Positions 15,957 to 23,075 of a DNA stretch of 35,159 bases are shown here, piece by piece (within the stretch, counting starts at the first letter, position 1; each line of letters starts with the position of its first letter). Made by a program: the position numbers and the translations under genes. Origin of the DNA: Bordetella parapertussis (GTDB lineage: Bacteria > Pseudomonadota > Gammaproteobacteria > Burkholderiales > SG8-41); the NCBI GenBank assembly GCA_945893125.1, contig CAMDDY010000003.1, positions 1 through 35,159 on the forward strand, read 5' to 3'. The notes beneath the pieces are model-generated. The model ran no database searches. It was given only the letters and a program-made list of their open reading frames with translations, and was not told the origin of the DNA.

Positions 15957-16450
15957 TTCGTATCGCCTATGTCGTGTTGGCCTTGCTGCCGGCATTGGCC
16001 CAGGCACAATGGATTAACGAGATTGTTGCGGCCACGGAACCGAATTGTGCCGTCGAAAGCCCCCCTGCCGCGGCGGGCATCGCGGCCACGCCGGGTGGTT
16101 TTGTGATGGTGTATCCGCGCAATGACGCGCTGCCGAAGCAGTACACCGGTTGCAAAGCGATGTGGGTGGTGGATGGCGAGCGATTCCGGCGCATGGCGAC
16201 GCTGTATTTCAAGGACGGCAATCTGGTGACGGGGGCGGCGCACAACACGCGTGATGTCTCGGGCAAGCTCGACGGCGCCTGCGCGTTTCCGGAAGGCAAA
16301 TCCTTGCTGCCGAATGCCGGCCGCCAAATCAAGGATACCGGCTGCGGCGGTTTCGCCCGGGATCCGTTCTACGACCTGCACTTGCCGACGTGGCCGCGCA
16401 GTTGTCTGACCGATCCCAACGCAGCAATTTGTCAGCAGGCTCCGCGCTAG
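15953..16450 (+). CDS. Secreted six-cysteine protein of unknown function
   Basis: The 165-residue protein has a textbook signal peptide (MIRIAYVVLALLPALAQAQ) with cleavage after about residue 19. The mature part has six cysteines at 32, 67, 110, 131, 151 and 160, which could form three disulfides in the periplasm. I do not recognise the family. It contains WVVDGERFRRMATLYFKDGN, which looks like beta-strands, and ends without a membrane anchor. Its ATG overlaps the ABM stop (ATGA), so it is the last gene of the GFA-Bug-ABM operon. Confidence 0.75.
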   Translation: MIRIAYVVLALLPALAQAQWINEIVAATEPNCAVESPPAAAGIAATPGGFVMVYPRNDALPKQYTGCKAMWVVDGERFRRMATLYFKDGNLVTGAAHNTRDVSGKLDGACAFPEGKSLLPNAGRQIKDTGCGGFARDPFYDLHLPTWPRSCLTDPNAAICQQAPR

Positions 16451-16713
16451 CGCGTCGCTTTCCACGGCGCGGTTTGACCAAGGTGTCATAGCGCCCTAAC
16501 ATGCGCCCTCCTTGCCTGCGATAAGGCAGCAAAAGGTGGCAACATGAATCGGGGGAACGGTTTCGTGCGATGGCCGGCATCCGCGTCACGCAAGCGTTTT
16601 ACAAAGACGCGAAGAACACCACGCAAAGAAATTCAACACCGGTTTTCTTTGCGTTTCCTTTGCGTCTTTGCGGTAAAGACGTTGACCTTATATTTATCTT
16701 ATAGAGAGCCGCC
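16451..16713. repeat. Gap with CTTTGCGTCTTTGCG-type inverted repeat
   Basis: The inverted repeat has arms at 16601-16631 and 16644-16674. The left arm contains AAAGACGCGAAGAACACC and ACGCAAAGAAA; the right arm contains TTTCTTTGCG and CTTTGCGTCTTTGCGG. It is a dispersed-repeat type familiar from environmental bacterial genomes. The rest of the gap shows no gene. Confidence 0.6.
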
Positions 16714-17520
16714 ATGCCCACACTACAAGTCACTCCCGATTGCAATATGTATTACGAAGTCACCGACTTCGCCGAGCCGTGGCGCAGCCACGAAACCATT
16801 TTGCTGCTGCACGGCAATGCCGAAAGCGGCGAGGCGTATTACGGCTGGATGCCGGAACTCGCGCGCGACAATCGCGTGGTGCGCCCCGACATGCGCGGCT
16901 TTGGCCGTTCGACGCCGATGCCGCGCGATCACGCGTGGTCGCTCGATCGCATCGTTGATGATTTCATCGCGGTGATGGATCACCTGAAGATCGATAAATT
17001 TTATCTCGTCGGCGCGAAAGTCGGCGGCACCATGGCGATGCATCTGGCGGCGCGCCATCCGTCGCGCGTAAAAACCGTGTCGGCGTTGTCTTCACCCACG
17101 CGCGGCGAGGACGCAGGCGAGCGCTACCGCGCCTGGGTGCGGCTCATCGAAAAAAGTGGTGTCGGCGGTTGGGCGCGGGAAACCATGGGCAAGCGCCTTG
17201 GCAGCAACTTTCCCTCCGCAGGTGTCGAGTGGTGGATTAACCTCATGGGCAAGACGGCGTCTTCAACGCAATTGGGGTTCATCGGCTCCGTGCCCAAGGT
17301 CGATGTCACGCAGGATCTGCCGAATATTCGTTGCCCCGCACAGGTGATCACCACGCAAAACAATCCCATGTATTCGGTGGAAGTGATCCGCGCGTGGCAG
17401 CAGAAAATCCCCAACTCGGAATTGCTGGTGCTGCCGGCGGATGGCTATCACGTGGCGGCAACCGCGCCGGTGGCGTGTGCCAAGGCGGTGCTGGATTTTA
17501 TTGCGCGGCATAAATCATAA
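16714..17520 (+). CDS. Alpha/beta-hydrolase fold protein lacking the serine nucleophile
   Basis: A 268-residue cytoplasmic protein with the alpha/beta-hydrolase fold, nearest in style to enol-lactone hydrolases. ILLLHGNAESGEAYYGW (29-45) carries the oxyanion HG, VVRPDMRGFGRSTPM follows, and the C-terminal histidine is H246 in DGYHVAATAP. At the nucleophile elbow, where GxSxG is expected, it reads LVGAKVGGTMAMHLA (98-112), so K102 stands where serine should be. The usual acid after strand 6 or 7 is also not evident (TQNNPMYSVEV). It may be a non-hydrolytic or altered enzyme. GAGAG lies just before the ATG. Palindromic repeats flank it on both sides. Confidence 0.82.
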   Translation: MPTLQVTPDCNMYYEVTDFAEPWRSHETILLLHGNAESGEAYYGWMPELARDNRVVRPDMRGFGRSTPMPRDHAWSLDRIVDDFIAVMDHLKIDKFYLVGAKVGGTMAMHLAARHPSRVKTVSALSSPTRGEDAGERYRAWVRLIEKSGVGGWARETMGKRLGSNFPSAGVEWWINLMGKTASSTQLGFIGSVPKVDVTQDLPNIRCPAQVITTQNNPMYSVEVIRAWQQKIPNSELLVLPADGYHVAATAPVACAKAVLDFIARHKS

Positions 17521-17529
17521 ACCCCTTCG

Positions 17530-17592
17530 ACACAGATTTACGCGGATGAACGCAGATTTTTCCGCAGTTAATCTGCGTAAATCTGCATCTGA
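17530..17592. repeat. CAGATTTACGCGGAT-type inverted repeat
   Basis: The arms CACAGATTTACGCGGATGAA (from 17530) and the region around TAATCTGCGTAAATCTGC (17568-17585) are inverted imperfect copies. It fills the 92-bp gap between the alpha/beta-hydrolase gene and the GHL6-like gene and is another dispersed extragenic repeat type. Confidence 0.6.
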
Positions 17593-17612
17593 CGTTTTTG
17601 ACTTTACAGCCA

Positions 17613-19748
17613 ATGACACAACCACAAACCCCAACCTGGGCCAACGGCCCGCATCGTGTGCTGCTGCTCAACCTGCGCGAAGGCGACGAACCCAAGGTTG
17701 ACGCTGAAGCGCTGGTTGCCGGCGCCAAGGAATATCGCGCCACGGCGTTTTGTCTGAGCGGTGGCGGCATCGTGGCGTTTTACCAAACACGCATTGCGGG
17801 TCACCGCATTTCGAATGGCTTGGGCGCGCGCGATCTGTTGGCGGAAGTGATACCGGTCGCGCATCGCGAAGGCATGCGCGTGCTGGCGCGCATCGATCCG
17901 AGCTGCGCGCCGAAAGCGCTCGCACTCGAACACCCCGAATGGTTCACGCGTGACATCAACGGCAACTTCTGCGAAGTCAGCGAGCATTACGTCACCTGCC
18001 CCAACGCGGGTTACTACCGTGAGCGCATGGTTGAAGTGGTGCGCGAAATTCTGCAACGCTACGACGCCGACGGCATCTGGAACAATCAAGGCAAATTCGC
18101 CGCGTGGGAAACGGGCCTGTGTTACTGCAACACCTGCCAGTCGATGTTCAAGGCCGAATCGGGCCACGCCATTCCGCAAACTGAAAACTGGGACGATCCC
18201 GTCTGGCGGCAATACAACGAATGGCGCTACCGGCGCATTGCCGACTGGGTGGCGCTGATGCATCGCGAGATACACGCGGTGAAACAAGACGCGGTATTTA
18301 TCTCCGCCGTGCAGTTGATGGAGTCGCTCGAAACCATACGCCCCGGCGGCTGGGACATCGACTACTGGCTGGAGCATCAGGACATCCCCACCTTTGAATG
18401 CCAGCGCCGCCACGCAGCACCCTTCTGGCCGGGCATCCAGGCGAAATATCTCGCCACGCTTGCACCGGACAAGCCGCGCTGGATGACCGCGAGTTATTTT
18501 TATCCGTGGTGGCGGCTGTATGCGGCGCCTGAAGCGGAGAACCGGCCGTGGATCGCGCAGCAAGTCGCCAACGGCGTGAGCCCCTGGTTGCATATCAACG
18601 GCGGCTACTCCGATTTATTTGACCGGCGCAGCCTCGCGCCGATGAAAGCCGTGTTTCAGCGGCTTGAACGGTGGGAGAAATATCTTGACGGCGCGCAGTC
18701 GCAGGCGCGCGTGGTGCTGGTGTTGTCGCGCTACACGCAGGACAACTACGGCCGCGACAAACCGCAAGCGCGTTATCTCGACTTCATTCGCGGCTGGTAC
18801 TTGGCGTTGCAGGAAGCGCACATTGCGTTTGACGTTATCTCGGACAAATTGATTTCACCCGAGCGGCTTGCGCGCTACGGCGTGGTGGTGGTTTCCAATC
18901 TGGCGTGCGTGTCGGATGCCGCGGTTACATCGCTCGCGCAATACACCCAAGCGGGCGGCGGCCTGATCGCAAGCTACGAGGCCGGTCTCGCCGATGCCGA
19001 CGGCAAGCCGCGCGCCACGCCCGCGTTTGATGCGGTGCTGGGCATTTCCCGCAGCGGCAAACGCGAAGGGCTTAAATCGTCGTACGCCAAACTGGAATCG
19101 CGCGACGATCCGTTGCTCGATGGCATCGGCGATACCGACTTGATTCCGAACGAAGGCGCACTGATTGAAGTCACCACGGCAGCGGGGCACGCCGTGCCGC
19201 TGACGCTGATCCCGCCGGTGATCGCGCATGACGGCGCCACCATCAGCATTCCCGAATACAGCGCGATACGAGAGACCACTACTATCCCCGTAGTGACACG
19301 TGGCGCAAGTGGTGGTGGCAAGGGCCGCGTGGTGTATTTCGCCAACACCATGGAAGGTTTGTACTACCACTACGGTTTCCCCGATCTCGGCCGTGTGCTG
19401 GCGAACAGCGTGCGCTGGGCCTTGGGTGAGCCGATGGCGCTGGAAGTCGAAGCGCCCGATTACGTCGATGTCACGCACATGGGCCAGCCGGGGCGTGCGC
19501 TGGTGCATCTGGTGAATTTGCCGCTGGACAAGCCGCTGAACACCGGCTGGCGTCATCCGGGACGCAACCTGGTTGAAGTGCGTGATATCGTGGTGCGGCT
19601 GCGCCCGCCCATCGGCCAGCGTGTCCGTTCGGCGCGACTGGCGACGCACGAAACGGTGTTACCGCTGACATTTCAGCACGATACCTGCGAAGTCACTGTT
19701 CCCATGCTAGCCGATCATGAAATCGTTATTTTTGAACTGATCGAGTAA
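17613..19748 (+). CDS. Putative glycoside hydrolase, GHL6-like barrel with beta-galactosidase trimerisation-like domain
   Basis: A 711-residue protein without a signal peptide. The first 350 residues look like a TIM barrel of the hypothetical glycosyl hydrolase 6 type: FCLSGGGIVAFYQTRIAGH, GMRVLARIDPSCAP, then PEWFTRDINGNFCEVSEHYV, VTCPNAGYYRERMVEVVRE and YDADGIWNNQGKF, with a CYCNTCQSMF cysteine pair. The middle part (ARYGVVVVSNLACVSD, YTQAGGGLIASYEAG) resembles the glutamine-amidotransferase-like trimerisation domain of GH42 beta-galactosidases, and a beta-rich domain ends the protein. The start is the ATG giving MTQPQTPTW; a TTG 15 bases upstream is possible. Bug 4 follows after 152 bp. 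Substrate unknown; a plant-derived glycoside is a reasonable guess. Confidence 0.7.
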   Translation: MTQPQTPTWANGPHRVLLLNLREGDEPKVDAEALVAGAKEYRATAFCLSGGGIVAFYQTRIAGHRISNGLGARDLLAEVIPVAHREGMRVLARIDPSCAPKALALEHPEWFTRDINGNFCEVSEHYVTCPNAGYYRERMVEVVREILQRYDADGIWNNQGKFAAWETGLCYCNTCQSMFKAESGHAIPQTENWDDPVWRQYNEWRYRRIADWVALMHREIHAVKQDAVFISAVQLMESLETIRPGGWDIDYWLEHQDIPTFECQRRHAAPFWPGIQAKYLATLAPDKPRWMTASYFYPWWRLYAAPEAENRPWIAQQVANGVSPWLHINGGYSDLFDRRSLAPMKAVFQRLERWEKYLDGAQSQARVVLVLSRYTQDNYGRDKPQARYLDFIRGWYLALQEAHIAFDVISDKLISPERLARYGVVVVSNLACVSDAAVTSLAQYTQAGGGLIASYEAGLADADGKPRATPAFDAVLGISRSGKREGLKSSYAKLESRDDPLLDGIGDTDLIPNEGALIEVTTAAGHAVPLTLIPPVIAHDGATISIPEYSAIRETTTIPVVTRGASGGGKGRVVYFANTMEGLYYHYGFPDLGRVLANSVRWALGEPMALEVEAPDYVDVTHMGQPGRALVHLVNLPLDKPLNTGWRHPGRNLVEVRDIVVRLRPPIGQRVRSARLATHETVLPLTFQHDTCEVTVPMLADHEIVIFELIE

Positions 19749-19780
19749 CCCGGAAGAAAACCTTTAACTGCTAAATTTTC

Positions 19781-19864
19781 CTCGTCGTTCCGGCGCAGAC
19801 GGGAACCCATAGGGTGTCGCAAGTGGCACTGTGTTATGGGTTCCCGCCTGCGCGGGAACGACGA
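19781..19864. repeat. Palindromic extragenic repeat, copy 3
   Basis: The arms at 19781-19810 and 19836-19864 are inverted copies with outer CGTCGTTCC and inner GGAACCCAT. The spacer includes CAAGTGGCACTGTGTTATGG, almost the same as in copy 2 at 9004-9087. Relative to copy 2 the arms differ at paired sites (GAATCC versus GAACCC with GGATTC versus GGGTTC), so the pairing is kept. Confidence 0.85.
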
Positions 19865-19900
19865 AGGGAAAGATCGTTTGTCCTTAATGAGATTCTGCCC

Positions 19901-20860
19901 ATGATCCGTATCGCATTCGCCGTTCTACTGACTACCGCCACGCTTGCTGACGCGCAGCAGGTGCAATACCCCGCCAAAACCGTGCGCCTCGTGGTGCCGC
20001 TGGTCGCCGGCGGCCCCACCGACATCCTCGCGCGGCTGATCGCGCAGCCGCTCGGTGAAAAACTCGCCCATCAGGTCGTGGTGGACAATCGTCCCGGCGC
20101 GGGCGGCAACATCGGCGCGGAAATGGTGGCGAAGTCGCCGCCGGACGGCCACACTTTGTTCATGGGCACCTCGGGCCCGATGTCGATCAACATCAGCCTC
20201 TATCCGAAATTAGGCTATGACCCGTTGCGTGATTTCGCGCCGATTATCCTGGCGGCCTCCGCGCCATTTGCCGTGGTGGTGCATCCCGCGTTGCCCGCCG
20301 GCAACATCAAACAGTTGATTGCGCTGGTGAAAGCCAAACCGAATCAACTGAACTACGGCGCGGTGCCCGGCAACGCCGCGCATCTAGCGACGGAGTTATT
20401 CAAGAGCATGGCGGGCCTCGACATGGTGTTCGTGCCGTACAAAGGCGCCGCGCCCGCCAATACCGATCTGGTGGCGGGGCAGATCCAGTTGTCGTTTGCC
20501 TCAACGCCGGGCGCAATGCCGCTGGTGAAAGGCGGACGCCTGAAAGCGCTGGCCATTTCGAGCGCCAAGCGTATCGCCAAGCTGCCCGATCTGCCGACCA
20601 TCGCCGAATCCGGCGTGGCGGGCTACGAAGCCAGCGTGTGGTACGGCATCGTTGCGCCGGCGAAAACCGCGCCGGAAATCATCGCGCGGCTGTACAAGGA
20701 AAGTGCCGCGATACTGCAAGACCGCGTGAGCCGCGAAAAATTCGACGCCAATGATTTCGAAGCGACGGTGCTGAATCCGGAGCAGTTCGGCGCACATATA
20801 CGCAGTGAAATCGCCAAGTGGGGCAAGGTGGTTAAGGCCACCGGCGCGCGCGCGGAGTAA
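19901..20860 (+). CDS. Bug-family substrate-binding protein 4
   Basis: A 319-residue periplasmic binding protein. The start MIRIAFAVLL gives a compact signal peptide ending at ADAQ (16-19); the ribosome-binding site is weak. Upstream in-frame codons cross the palindromic repeat and are unlikely to be translated. Mature motifs are YPAKTVRLVVPLVAGGPTD (23-41), VVVDNRPGAGGN (59-70), FVPYKGAAPANTDLVAGQ in the middle and KWGKVVKATGARAE at the C-terminus. It is 152 bp after the GHL6-like gene and converges with the hydroxyacid oxidase gene 43 bp away. Ligand unknown. Confidence 0.92.
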   Translation: MIRIAFAVLLTTATLADAQQVQYPAKTVRLVVPLVAGGPTDILARLIAQPLGEKLAHQVVVDNRPGAGGNIGAEMVAKSPPDGHTLFMGTSGPMSINISLYPKLGYDPLRDFAPIILAASAPFAVVVHPALPAGNIKQLIALVKAKPNQLNYGAVPGNAAHLATELFKSMAGLDMVFVPYKGAAPANTDLVAGQIQLSFASTPGAMPLVKGGRLKALAISSAKRIAKLPDLPTIAESGVAGYEASVWYGIVAPAKTAPEIIARLYKESAAILQDRVSREKFDANDFEATVLNPEQFGAHIRSEIAKWGKVVKATGARAE

Positions 20861-20903
20861 GGGAAAAGCGCCGGCAGACCCGCTGACTATCGAGTGCCAC
20901 TCG

Positions 20904-22094
20904 TCACATGGTGTACGGAACGTGCGGCGTCGGGACGCGTTCGAGGCAATCGCGGTTCAACTCCGAAATACGGTTGCAGCCCAGATAGGCAATCGTGCGG
21001 CTGATTTCTTCGCGGTAAAAATTGATCGCGCGCGCAGCACCTGCTTCTCCGCCGACCGTCGTGCCCCACAGTGTTGCGCGTCCGACCATCACCAGCTTGG
21101 CCCCGATGGCGAGCGCCTTCACCACGTCGCTGCCGCGGCGAAATCCACTGTCGACGATGACGGTCGTCTTGTTGCCCACCGCATCCACGATCGGCGCCAG
21201 CGCTTCGATGGGCGCCATCGAACTGTCGAAGTTGCGACCGCCATGATTGGATACGATGACGCCATCGGCGCCGCGCGCAATGGCACGTTCGGCATCCTGT
21301 GGCGTGAGTATGCCCTTCACCAGCAGTTTGCCCGGCCACATATCACGCAGCACGCCAAGGTCGTCCCACGACAGCGCATCGTTCTTGGTCTTGCGCTCGG
21401 CATTGGAGACGTGCGTAAATTTCTCCGTCATGCCCTCGGGGTAGTTCGCGCGGGTGGGCATGCCGCCGGACATCCAGTAACGCATGATGACGTTGAGCAG
21501 CCAGCCCGGCCTCGCCAGCACCGCCGCCGTGTTCTTGCGGGTGTAACGGAACGGCACGGTGTAACCGTTGCGAATGTTGTATTCGCGGTTGGTGCCTACG
21601 GGGCCGTCCACGGTAACCACCAGCGCCTCGAATCCGGCGTTCTTCGCGCGCTCGACCAGAATATGCGACATGCGCACATCCGACCACATGTAGAGCTGAA
21701 ACCACAGCGTGCCGCCGACCAGTCGGGCGACATCCTCCATGCTGGTCTGCGAACCGGTGGCGAGGGTGAAAGGAATGTTTGCGGCCTTCGCCGCGCGCGC
21801 GAGTTCCAGTTCGCCCTGATACCACAGCATGCCCGCCGGACCGGTCGGCGCGATGCCCAGCGGCATGCCGTGTTGCTTGCCGAACAGCGTGGTCTCCTGG
21901 CTGCGCTGGGTGACGTTGACCAGCACCTGCGTCTTCAACTTGATGCGTTCGAACGCCGCGCGGTTGTTGCGCAAGGCCACCTCGTCCTCGGTGCCGCGAT
22001 CAACGAACTCAAACAGCCATTGCGGCAGGCGCCGCTTGGCCATAAGGCGCAAATCATGAACGTTAAGCGCTTCCATCTCATTACCATTAAACAC
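20904..22094 (-). CDS. FMN-dependent alpha-hydroxy-acid oxidase/dehydrogenase
   Basis: A 396-residue TIM-barrel flavoenzyme of the lactate/glycolate/mandelate dehydrogenase family, which oxidises 2-hydroxy acids to 2-oxo acids. Active-site signatures are FQLYMWSD (Y135), TVDGPVGTNRE, LVKGILTPQDA (K260), VSNHGGRNFD (H284, R287) and IVDSGFRRGSDVVKALAIGA. Where glycolate oxidase has its substrate-binding Tyr24, this protein reads LPQWLFEFVDRGTEDE, so a Phe (F30) takes that place. The start is GTG at 22094, with AGGGAA five to ten bases upstream; an ATG six codons later is the alternative. It lies 57 bp after the nitroreductase gene, probably in one transcript. Confidence 0.92.
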   Translation of the reverse strand: MFNGNEMEALNVHDLRLMAKRRLPQWLFEFVDRGTEDEVALRNNRAAFERIKLKTQVLVNVTQRSQETTLFGKQHGMPLGIAPTGPAGMLWYQGELELARAAKAANIPFTLATGSQTSMEDVARLVGGTLWFQLYMWSDVRMSHILVERAKNAGFEALVVTVDGPVGTNREYNIRNGYTVPFRYTRKNTAAVLARPGWLLNVIMRYWMSGGMPTRANYPEGMTEKFTHVSNAERKTKNDALSWDDLGVLRDMWPGKLLVKGILTPQDAERAIARGADGVIVSNHGGRNFDSSMAPIEALAPIVDAVGNKTTVIVDSGFRRGSDVVKALAIGAKLVMVGRATLWGTTVGGEAGAARAINFYREEISRTIAYLGCNRISELNRDCLERVPTPHVPYTM

Positions 22095-22151
22095 GGGCTT
22101 TCCCTATATTTCGCGCGCACTTTCGGCGTACTGCGCAGCAAGCAAGCGGAA

Positions 22152-22718
22152 TTACTTGAACGCCGCGCCGTAATTGTCGCGATAGGTAAACTCGGCTATC
22201 GCCTTGCGCGTGCGCGGTTTCAAATCCTTGGCGCGCACTTCTTCGATCAAATCTTCCACGCGACCGCGATAACCCGCCGCCATCACCGCCACCGGCTTGG
22301 CATTGGCGGGAATATTAAAACCCTTGCAGATTTTGTCGTAATCAAACCCCGCCATGGCGTGAATGGTGAGGCCCATGGCGTAACCTTGCACCATCATGTT
22401 TTCCATGGCGAAGCCGACATCAAGCATGAAATTCTGCAAGCCGTTGCGTTCGGGTTGCTCTTCGGGCACGCCGATAATCACCATCTTCAGCGCGCCGGGC
22501 GGCGCCCATTGTTTGTTGCCCGCGGATAAGGCGTCGTCGAAGATGCGCTGGGCTTCCGCGCTCGACGCGATCAGCACGCGCCACGGTTGCCGGTTGTTGG
22601 ACGACGGCGCCCAGCGGAAGGCATCGAGCAGCGTTTCTATGGTTTCGGCTTCCAGCGGTTTGTTGGCGAAATGGCGGTCGCTGCGGCGGTCGCGGATGAC
22701 ATCGAGTAGTTTGGACAT
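22152..22718 (-). CDS. Nitroreductase-family FMN oxidoreductase
   Basis: A 188-residue homodimeric flavoprotein of the nitroreductase family, which uses NAD(P)H to reduce nitro groups, quinones or enones. The FMN-binding start DVIRDRRSDRHFANKPLE (6-23) and FRWAPSSNNRQPWRVL are diagnostic, and AVMAAGYRGRVEDLIEE is near the end. It is the upstream partner of the hydroxyacid oxidase on the minus strand. A perfect TTGACA on the minus strand at 22806-22801 could be its -35, but the matching -10 is poor. The physiological substrate is unknown. Confidence 0.9.
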   Translation of the reverse strand: MSKLLDVIRDRRSDRHFANKPLEAETIETLLDAFRWAPSSNNRQPWRVLIASSAEAQRIFDDALSAGNKQWAPPGALKMVIIGVPEEQPERNGLQNFMLDVGFAMENMMVQGYAMGLTIHAMAGFDYDKICKGFNIPANAKPVAVMAAGYRGRVEDLIEEVRAKDLKPRTRKAIAEFTYRDNYGAAFK

Positions 22719-22859
22719 GAATTTTCCGTGGTTACAGTGAATAAATGACGCGCGGGTCTGGTTTGCGCGAAAACCGGCATTTTGGGCAATTTCCGGGGCT
22801 TGTCAATAAAATCACCGGCGTGTGTGACCGGTACTTGGGGTGGCCTATTTTAGAGGCTT

Positions 22860-22875
22860 TGTGACTTTTTTCACA
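22860..22875. promoter_or_regulatory. CRP-type binding palindrome TGTGA-N6-TCACA
   Basis: The bases read TGTGACTTTTTTCACA, a perfect match to the half-sites of the CRP/Vfr family consensus. Its centre, 22867.5, is exactly 41.5 bp before base 22909, the place of an activator at a class II promoter, and the -10-like GATACT at 22897-22902 falls at -12 to -7 of the same start. It would then activate the small RNA candidate. Confidence 0.65.
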
Positions 22876-22896
22876 GACAGCACGGGCGCGCGGGCG

Positions 22897-22902
22897 GATA
22901 CT
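22897..22902 (+). promoter_or_regulatory. -10-like hexamer GATACT of an activator-dependent promoter
   Basis: GATACT has four of six matches to TATAAT, with the key A2 and T6 kept. No -35 box is present at the usual distance; the CRP-type palindrome takes that place. A separate weak candidate is TGTGAC (22823-22828), 17 bases, then TATTTT (22846-22851), which would start a longer transcript near 22858. Confidence 0.45.
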
Positions 22903-22908
22903 TTGTTC

Positions 22909-22980
22909 TCGCAATCACTCCTCAACTCCTCCTTTGTTGATTGCCTTCACCGCGACGGGCTTCCCGCCGCGGTTTTTCTT
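22909..22980 (+). ncRNA. Candidate small RNA with anti-Shine-Dalgarno loop
   Basis: A predicted RNA of about 70 nt. Bases 22911-22917 (GCAATCA) and 22938-22944 (TGATTGC) form a perfect 7-bp stem enclosing a 20-nt loop that holds CTCCTC and then CTCCTCC, both complementary to ribosome-binding sites. A rho-independent terminator follows after five bases. This two-hairpin layout with a C/U-rich anti-SD loop is like known small regulatory RNAs of alpha- and betaproteobacteria. The same element could instead be a leader of the carboxyltransferase gene 95 bp downstream, but the terminator argues for an independent transcript. No open reading frame of note occurs here. Confidence 0.6.
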
Positions 22981-22981
22981 T
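22950..22981 (+). terminator. Rho-independent terminator
   Basis: The stem pairs CCGCG (22950-22954) with CGCGG (22968-22972) and CGGG (22956-22959) with CCCG (22963-22966), with one internal mismatch and a three-base loop, followed by TTTTTCTTT. This is the clearest intrinsic terminator in the window, and no protein gene ends in front of it. Confidence 0.85.
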
Positions 22982-23075
22982 GTGGGTCGGCATGATATGC
23001 GGACTGCCGAAAACCGGCGGCGTGAAATTGCTATGATGGCGGGCGATCCCTAGACCCCGCCAGCAGGAGCAGCCG

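Noticed and set aside
20805-22529. Long plus-strand open frame of 574 codons opposite the hydroxyacid oxidase and nitroreductase genes
   Set aside because: His/Arg/Ala-rich composition typical of antisense frames in GC-rich DNA; both opposite genes have clear family motifs.
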